A model generated the notes under the pieces. The model did no database searches. It was not told the DNA's origin and saw nothing but the letters and a program-made list of their open reading frames with translations. From NCBI GenBank assembly GCA_016710585.1, contig JADJVN010000046.1, forward strand, positions 328,637-392,636: DNA of 64,000 nucleotides, in the 5' to 3' direction. Each line of letters starts with the position of its first letter. Position 1 is the first letter of the stretch. Positions 59,029-64,000 of this stretch are shown piece by piece. The DNA is from Saprospiraceae bacterium. Its GTDB lineage: Bacteria; Bacteroidota; Bacteroidia; Chitinophagales; Saprospiraceae. Position numbers and translations under genes: made by a program.

Positions 59029-60591
59029 TTAAAACCATCCCGTTTTCTTTCTTCTCGGAGCACTTGTCTTTATTCCAAACATACCTAATAGTCCACGAGT
59101 GAGTTCCCTCGCTACAGTGCGACCAACTTGTTTTGTGACAGTATTTCCCATAATTTTTTCTAGAGTACTTTTCTCAGCTCTTCCGGATTTTGAACTATCT
59201 TGAGGAGGGGCATTTTCAGCCATTTCTTCTTGCTGAGCCATTGATTCTTCAATCTTCTTAGTTAAGATTTCAGCTGCAGACTCTCTATTGATTTCTTCGT
59301 TATAATATGCTGCTATCTCAGATGCAGATACCAAGCGTGCTACCTCTTGATCTGTGAGTACATCCATTCTTGATTCTGGAGCTCGAAGCATCGTATGAAC
59401 CAAAGGTGTCGGAATACCTTTCTCATTTAAAGCAGTCACAAAAGCTTCACCGATACCAAGTTCGGTAATAAGCTGATCTACATCGTAATATTCAGTTATG
59501 GGGTAATTTTCAGCTGCCATTTTAATTGCTTTTCTATCCTTTGCAGTAAAAGCACGCAATGCATGTTGAATTTTCAATCCCAATTGACCCAATACAGATT
59601 CTGGAATGTCAGCTGGATTTTGAGTTATAAAAAACAAACCGATTCCTTTCGATCTGATTAGTTTAATTATAGTCTCCAATTGATTTAACAATGCTGGAGT
59701 GGCTTCTTCAAATAGTAGATGCGCCTCATCTAAAAACAATATTAATTTAGGTTTATCTAAGTCACCAGCTTCTGGAAACTTAGAATATATCTCTGCTAGT
59801 ATCTGCAATAAAAAAGTAGAGAAAAATTTCGGCTTATCTTGGATATCATTAGCTCTTAAAATACTGATGACGCCTCGATTTTTTCTATCTACACGAACTA
59901 AATCTTCCACTTCAAAAGATCTCTCTCCAAAGAAAGTAGTCGCTCCTTGTTGTTCTAATTCAATAATTTTTCTTAAAATAGTACCAACACTCGCAGGTGA
60001 AACCGCTTCAAATTCTTTCTGAATATGTTCTTTGCCTTCATTGGATACAAATTGCAATAATTTTTTTAAATCCTCTAGGTCTAATAATAACAATCCATTA
60101 TCATCTGCAAACTTAAAAATCATTGATACAACACCTTCTTGAGTATCATTGAGACCTAATATTTTAGAAAGCAAAACAGGACCAAATTCAGAAACAGTGG
60201 CTCTGAGTTTTAAACCCTTTTGTGCAGATATGGTAAGCAATTCCACATAATTATCTTTAGCCTCCCATGGTAACATTAGCAAATTATGTCTTTCTTCGAT
60301 TTTTGAATTAGAACTGCCTTGCATGGCTATACCACTCAAATCTCCCTTAATATCTAGTAAAAAGGAAGATACGCCAGAATGTGACAACTGTTCAGCTAAT
60401 AATTGTAGTGTCTTTGTCTTTCCAGTTCCAGTGGCTCCAGCAATTAAACCATGTCTATTCATCATTCGTAAAGGCAAATGAACTAAAGTCTCTGGGAGCA
60501 CTTTTTTATCTAACATGCCACAACCAATAGTAATACTCGGCGAGTTAAACTTATAGCCATTTTGAATTTGATCAACAAAACTTTGATTCAT
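59029..60591 (-). CDS. HerA-like (DUF853) ATPase
   Basis: A 520-residue protein with Walker A GATGTGKTKTL (52-62), FLLDIKGDLSGIAMQG shortly after, Walker B LILFLDEAHLLFEEA (about 284-298) and the late ITQNPADIPESVLGQLG. This is the HerA/YjgR DUF853 group of FtsK-like P-loop ATPases. HerA works with NurA in archaea on DNA ends; the bacterial DUF853 proteins have no settled role. No nuclease partner is adjacent. A basic C-terminal tail (PRRKKTGWF) follows. Confidence 0.85.
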   Translation of the reverse strand: MNQSFVDQIQNGYKFNSPSITIGCGMLDKKVLPETLVHLPLRMMNRHGLIAGATGTGKTKTLQLLAEQLSHSGVSSFLLDIKGDLSGIAMQGSSNSKIEERHNLLMLPWEAKDNYVELLTISAQKGLKLRATVSEFGPVLLSKILGLNDTQEGVVSMIFKFADDNGLLLLDLEDLKKLLQFVSNEGKEHIQKEFEAVSPASVGTILRKIIELEQQGATTFFGERSFEVEDLVRVDRKNRGVISILRANDIQDKPKFFSTFLLQILAEIYSKFPEAGDLDKPKLILFLDEAHLLFEEATPALLNQLETIIKLIRSKGIGLFFITQNPADIPESVLGQLGLKIQHALRAFTAKDRKAIKMAAENYPITEYYDVDQLITELGIGEAFVTALNEKGIPTPLVHTMLRAPESRMDVLTDQEVARLVSASEIAAYYNEEINRESAAEILTKKIEESMAQQEEMAENAPPQDSSKSGRAEKSTLEKIMGNTVTKQVGRTVARELTRGLLGMFGIKTSAPRRKKTGWF

Positions 60592-60669
60592 ATTATTTCT
60601 ATTCTTAATGCAAAAATACTCAATTTTTTATGTCAATAATCAAAATAGTCCATAACTTGCGGTTAAATT

Positions 60670-61509
60670 ATGCAAAACACATTAATAAGAGTGTTTTTAA
60701 TTATGTTCCTATGCATAAATTACTTTATGCAAGGCTTCTGTCAATATTCTTTGAATAGTTATGCCCATAATGGCAAATCTTTTGCGCTGGGGAATGGTGG
60801 CATTGCTTTAGATAATAATTTTAATCACAATGTTAATCCTGCTCATCTAGCCTTTCTTGCAGGACATCAAATCGAAGTATTCAGTACTAATTATTTTTTT
60901 GTAAAAAATTTATTTCTATACAGTGCTAACATGCAGTATAAAATTGGAATTAATGATGGGCTAGGAATCCAATTTATCCATGATGGCAATGATATTCTTA
61001 ACCAAAATTTATTTCAACTGTCTTATGGAAGAAGGTTAGGCAAAGCTTCAGGAATTGGCCTATCAGGAAATTATACTTTAGCAAGTGGAGTGGAAAATTT
61101 TTCTCAGTCATCTGTCGATTTTAATTTTGGACTATACCATCAATTAAAACCTTATTTAAATATTGCTTTAACTGCTCGGAATCCATTCCCTCTAAATAAT
61201 AATTCAAATTTTAGTTTACCTTCGACCTTCACACTGGGTATATTGTATAAGGCTTATAAAAATGTATCTATCATGACTGAACTAGACAAAACTAGTTATC
61301 GTGACATTGATGTTCGAGTAGGAATACTATACAATGTAGCAAAACAACTTGAGTTATATTCTGCAGTCAGCACTGGATCTAAAAAACTTTCTGCTGGAGT
61401 TTCGTATATTCTTAAAAATAACATAGAGATTACAACCGCTATCCAAATGCATCAAGTATTGGGTATATCTCCAGGAATTAGTCTTAAATATAAAATTCCA
61501 AAAAATTGA
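60670..61509 (+). CDS. Outer-membrane beta-barrel protein, PorV/PorQ-like family
   Basis: A 279-residue protein with a leader (about 1-24) and alternating hydrophobic beta strands throughout: SFALGNGGIALDNNFNHNVNPAHLAFL (about 35-61), repeated short strands, and a C-terminal ISLKYKIPK. The start resembles PorV/PorQ (UPF0164-like) barrels, some of which serve T9SS. Assignment to PorV or PorQ specifically is not secure. mqnB overlaps its stop by four bases. Confidence 0.65.
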   Translation: MQNTLIRVFLIMFLCINYFMQGFCQYSLNSYAHNGKSFALGNGGIALDNNFNHNVNPAHLAFLAGHQIEVFSTNYFFVKNLFLYSANMQYKIGINDGLGIQFIHDGNDILNQNLFQLSYGRRLGKASGIGLSGNYTLASGVENFSQSSVDFNFGLYHQLKPYLNIALTARNPFPLNNNSNFSLPSTFTLGILYKAYKNVSIMTELDKTSYRDIDVRVGILYNVAKQLELYSAVSTGSKKLSAGVSYILKNNIEITTAIQMHQVLGISPGISLKYKIPKN

Positions 61510-62192
61510 TTAATAAAGTCCTCCTTGTCGCAGCAACTAATATCGAGATCCTAGCAACAATAAACTATCTCGAGACAAATTTTAATCAAAAATCGTTTAC
61601 TGAATTTAGTAATGATAAGCTTACCATCACACCTTTTATCATGGGTGTCGGTATCATGCAATCTGCATTTGCACTGGGACGCCATCGCAAAATTCAAGAC
61701 TTTGATTTGTTAATCCATGCAGGGATTTCTGGCACATATTCGGGTTCAAAATTAAACTTAGGTGATACTGTAGAAGTTCATGAAGAACAGTTTGGAGATA
61801 TTGGAGCTGAAGATCGAGATGGAAAGATTCTTGATCTGTTTGACTTAGAATTATTAGGAGATAATCAATTTCCTTTTCTAAATAGAAAATTGATAAACAA
61901 CTCAAAGAAATACAGAACTAAACTAAAACAAGTCACTGGAAACACGGTAAGTAAAGCATCCGGTGAGTTAAATACAATAAGCCAAATGGAAATGCGAAAG
62001 GCAGATATAGAGAGCATGGAAGGTGCTTCTGTATTTTATGCTTGCCGAAATATCGATATTCCTTTTGTGTCAATCAGGGCAATTTCAAATTATGTAGAAC
62101 CACGTAATAAATCAAACTGGAATATTAATCTAGCATTGGACAATCTCAATCAAGAAATCATTAAAATACTTGGGGAACTTAGCGAAAAATAA
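61506..62192 (+). CDS. mqnB: Futalosine hydrolase (TTG start)
   Basis: Removes hypoxanthine (or a related base) from futalosine in the alternative menaquinone pathway. LLVAATNIEI near the start, IHAGISGTY, LGDTVEVHEEQFGDIGAED and the late ESMEGASVFYACRNIDIPFVSIRAISNYVEPRN are the diagnostic blocks of this nucleoside-phosphorylase-like enzyme. The start is TTG at 61506, overlapping the previous TGA; no nearer ATG exists before the conserved region. The last 14 bases overlap the convergent DUF721 gene. Confidence 0.87.
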   Translation: MINKVLLVAATNIEILATINYLETNFNQKSFTEFSNDKLTITPFIMGVGIMQSAFALGRHRKIQDFDLLIHAGISGTYSGSKLNLGDTVEVHEEQFGDIGAEDRDGKILDLFDLELLGDNQFPFLNRKLINNSKKYRTKLKQVTGNTVSKASGELNTISQMEMRKADIESMEGASVFYACRNIDIPFVSIRAISNYVEPRNKSNWNINLALDNLNQEIIKILGELSEK

Positions 62193-62472
62193 TATCTGTT
62201 AAAATTTGTGGGCTTATTTTTTCATTGATTGAGTTCAAGACTTTTGTTTTATTGAGATGCATTTCGTTCTTCAAGACTGAGGATGTGAATTTAACATACA
62301 TAACATTGTCTTTTAATTTTACATGTTCTGTGAGAGAATGTATATAGTCACCATATAAATCCTTCCATATCTGAGCCAATTTATTTTGCATTAAACTATC
62401 CTTCAACCTCACTTGGTTAGAAAAATTCCTCAATGCATCTTTCAGCGTTAACTCATGATTTCTCTTAGCCAT
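62179..62472 (-). CDS. DUF721 (DciA-like) small protein
   Basis: A 97-residue protein with the DUF721 pattern: TLKDALRNFSNQVRLKDSLMQNKLAQIWKDLYGDYI (about 9-44) then VKLKDNVMYVKFTSSVLKNEMHLNK (about 51-75). DciA, in this family, loads the replicative helicase in many bacteria. It overlaps the end of recF by eight bases; recF-DUF721 is the usual order. The exact helicase role is inferred from the family. Confidence 0.82.
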   Translation of the reverse strand: MAKRNHELTLKDALRNFSNQVRLKDSLMQNKLAQIWKDLYGDYIHSLTEHVKLKDNVMYVKFTSSVLKNEMHLNKTKVLNSINEKISPQILTDIIFR

Positions 62473-63550
62473 TTGTGTTGCTTAAATTAAGTATCAAAGT
62501 ATTTGAATGAATACGATTCTCTAACTGTTTAATCCTGTCAATATGAGTATCTGTAATAAAACATTGAGCGACACTTTCTTGTTCCAAACATGCCAATAAA
62601 TTATTTACCCTGTCTGCATCCAATTTTGCAAAAATATCATCCAAAAGCACCATTGGAGATTTCTCAGCGATTTGCTTCATTAGTTTATACTGTGCAAGAC
62701 GAAGTGCAAGTATAAACGATTTGAGCTGACCTTGACTTCCGAATTCACGAATTGGCAACAGATCTATGGTACATTCTAATTGATCTTTATGTATGCCAAA
62801 ATTTGATCTTTGAGTCACAATATCTTTATGTCGATTCTGCTTCAATACGCTGTCAAAATCAGCATCCACTTGAGACTTAAATATCATAGTGGACTTTTGA
62901 AAATTATTGCTAATTTGATCTACAAACACTTCCAAATAAATTTGTAGTTGTGAGACAACTTCTCGTCTTTTATTTGCAATATAAATTCCTGTTTGAACCA
63001 ATACTTGATCGTAGGAATCCAATAAATAATTTGCCTCCTTTGAATTATTGAAATTCTTCAATAAAGCATTGCGAAGTTTTAGAGCCTTGGTATATCGAAT
63101 AAGATAATTTAGATAATTTTGATCAAACTGAATAATAGTTTGATTCAAGAACTTTCTTCTCTCTTCACTTTCATTGAAAAAATAAAATATATCATCGGGT
63201 GATATCAATACCACTGGAATCTTCCCAACATGATCGACTATTTTATCAATTATATTTCCATCCCATTTAATTTCTTTGATCTGAGAAGATGATTTTACTT
63301 CAAGTTTATAAACGGAGTTTTCTTGAGAGAATAAAGCCTCCAATCTATAAAAGTCTGTCCCCTTCTGAGTAATTTGCTTATCTGAATTGTGAAAATAACT
63401 TTTCAGCATAGCAGTATAATAGATAGCATCGATTATATTGGTCTTCCCTACTCCATTTGGTCCAACTATAAAATTAAAACCAGACTGCCATTGTCCAAAA
63501 AAATCGGAGTGGTTTTTAAATTGTTTGAGCTTGATCGATTCTAAAAGCAT
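62465..63550 (-). CDS. recF: DNA replication and repair protein RecF
   Basis: Binds gapped DNA and promotes RecA loading. The ATG at 63550 gives the usual MLLESIKLKQFKNH start; an upstream TTG would add four residues. Walker A GPNGVGKTN (from about residue 30), the ABC-type signature FGSQGQLKSFILAL, and the Walker B VLLDDIFAKLD are present. Followed by the DUF721 gene, which overlaps it. Confidence 0.95.
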   Translation of the reverse strand: MLLESIKLKQFKNHSDFFGQWQSGFNFIVGPNGVGKTNIIDAIYYTAMLKSYFHNSDKQITQKGTDFYRLEALFSQENSVYKLEVKSSSQIKEIKWDGNIIDKIVDHVGKIPVVLISPDDIFYFFNESEERRKFLNQTIIQFDQNYLNYLIRYTKALKLRNALLKNFNNSKEANYLLDSYDQVLVQTGIYIANKRREVVSQLQIYLEVFVDQISNNFQKSTMIFKSQVDADFDSVLKQNRHKDIVTQRSNFGIHKDQLECTIDLLPIREFGSQGQLKSFILALRLAQYKLMKQIAEKSPMVLLDDIFAKLDADRVNNLLACLEQESVAQCFITDTHIDRIKQLENRIHSNTLILNLSNTNG

Positions 63551-63671
63551 ATGAATGTGCAAAACTAAGCATTATCTAGTTCAAATTATATAAATCTATT
63601 ATATTAGCCGAATCCCTTTTTGTAATAGCAATTTTTAGAAATAAATCTTATTCATTAATTGATTTTATTGT

Positions 63672-63688
63672 TAACTTTGTACACAAAG
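63672..63688 (+). promoter_or_regulatory. Candidate -7 box TAACTTTG overlapped by a palindrome
   Basis: A perfect TAnnTTTG at 63672-63679, 40 bases before the final gene's ATG. The palindrome CTTTGT-AC-ACAAAG (63675-63688) overlaps it, so a regulator bound there could block the promoter. Both are inferences from sequence. Confidence 0.4.
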
Positions 63689-63718
63689 CATAACATCATT
63701 CATCGCTTTAGTTGTACA

Positions 63719-64000
63719 ATGAAGCTTAATTCTAAATTTGAAATATTGAAATCTGAGCTATCAAAGATTTATCACAAAGTGCAGCATTCACTTTATTTCA
63801 CTTCAGTATGTTTATCTTTACTAGTACCACTAACTAATATTGCAAATTCAAAATCGACTGTTCACTTCTGTCCATTATCTATTAACCAAACTAAACTTCC
63901 AACTTACAACTTAGCACTTTCAACTAAGCAAGACAGCTGCCCCACAGGCCATGAAGCAGATGTATGGGTATTGGGAAACAAAGGACTCAACTGGAAGAAA
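63719..64000 (+). CDS. Secreted protein, 5' end only
   Basis: The first 94 codons of a gene that runs off the right edge. The N-terminus has an unusually long basic region (about 1-25) before the hydrophobic segment TSVCLSLLVPLTNIANS, a signal peptide. The mature start includes scattered cysteines (HFCPLS, DSCPTG). I cannot assign a family from this piece; by neighbourhood it may be another large cell-surface protein. The -7 box and palindrome upstream support the start at 63719. Confidence 0.6.
   Translation, partial: MKLNSKFEILKSELSKIYHKVQHSLYFTSVCLSLLVPLTNIANSKSTVHFCPLSINQTKLPTYNLALSTKQDSCPTGHEADVWVLGNKGLNWKK

Noticed and set aside
59029..60591. HerA-like ATPase as part of a phage-defence system
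   Set aside because: No nuclease, SIR2 or other partner lies next to it, the neighbours are housekeeping and envelope genes, and DUF853 proteins are widespread outside defence loci.
1..64000. Search for tRNA, rRNA, CRISPR, transposon, integrase or prophage genes
   Set aside because: Reading all gaps (none exceeds about 230 bases) I saw no cloverleaf-like sequence, repeat array, transposase or phage gene; a tRNAscan or repeat search would be needed to confirm.

Overview
The window is AT-rich chromosomal DNA from a member of the Bacteroidota, most likely of the Saprospiria type; the class is an inference. The phylum signs are: type IX secretion (T9SS) C-terminal sorting domains on at least five proteins; gliding genes gldA, gldF and gldG; futalosine-pathway menaquinone synthesis (mqnB); a DUF1800/DUF1501 pair; a CarboxypepD_reg-type TonB-dependent receptor; almost no Shine-Dalgarno sequences; and several upstream boxes matching the Bacteroidetes -7 consensus TAnnTTTG. 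I see no rRNA, tRNA, CRISPR array, integrase, transposase or phage gene. Both ends cut through a gene.

Layout. 0-2.4 kb (+): the end of a MiaE-like gene, a YwaF-like membrane protein and purB. 2.4-11.5 kb (-): a haloperoxidase-like lipoprotein that has lost catalytic residues, a TlpA-like thioredoxin, pyrB-pyrR, a DUF2905 protein with a sugar nucleotidyltransferase, and a DUF1800/DUF1501 secreted pair. 11.6-14 kb (+): a sphingomyelin-synthase-like PAP2 protein, a small SET-domain protein and nhaA. 14-19 kb: a PD40/SPOR-like envelope protein divergent from a T9SS subtilisin, with a long inverted repeat between them. 19-28.8 kb (-): a nine-gene run of rimK, an aspartoacylase-like gene, dacB, truB, gldA, gldF, gldG, DUF4340 and an S1/P1 nuclease. 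28.8-35.3 kb (+): a UMF1 transporter, lemA with DUF2207, another MFS transporter and a T9SS serine hydrolase. 35.3-42.7 kb: an OmpA/TonB-C/TPR lipoprotein trio, DUF2237, a small-channel protein, an AI-2E-family permease, ilvE, a small unknown gene, rdgB and a MORN-repeat lipoprotein. 42.7-54 kb: an intact vanadium haloperoxidase-like gene, then four consecutive genes that each carry one frameshift (TonB receptor, TPR protein, PstS-like protein, giant BNR/LamG T9SS protein). 54-64 kb: sdhB without its partners, a DUF4287-DUF5655 protein, a lone LytTR protein, a T9SS protein with a dockerin-like segment, a HerA-like ATPase, an outer-membrane barrel, mqnB, a DUF721 protein, recF and the start of a secreted protein.

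How it fits together. Much of the window serves the cell envelope: export through T9SS and its gliding ABC transporter, peptidoglycan trimming (dacB), outer-membrane barrels, PG-binding lipoproteins and surface or secreted enzymes. Housekeeping genes (purB, pyrR-pyrB, truB, ilvE, rdgB, recF) are scattered among these. The observations I rate highest are the block of four consecutive single-base frameshifts, the gapless catalytic loss in one of the two haloperoxidase paralogues, the 17-bp inverted repeat ahead of the subtilisin, the rimK-to-nuclease gene run, and the lipid-phosphotransferase-like gene beside a SET-domain gene. I did not find a clearly undescribed multi-gene defence or mobile system.
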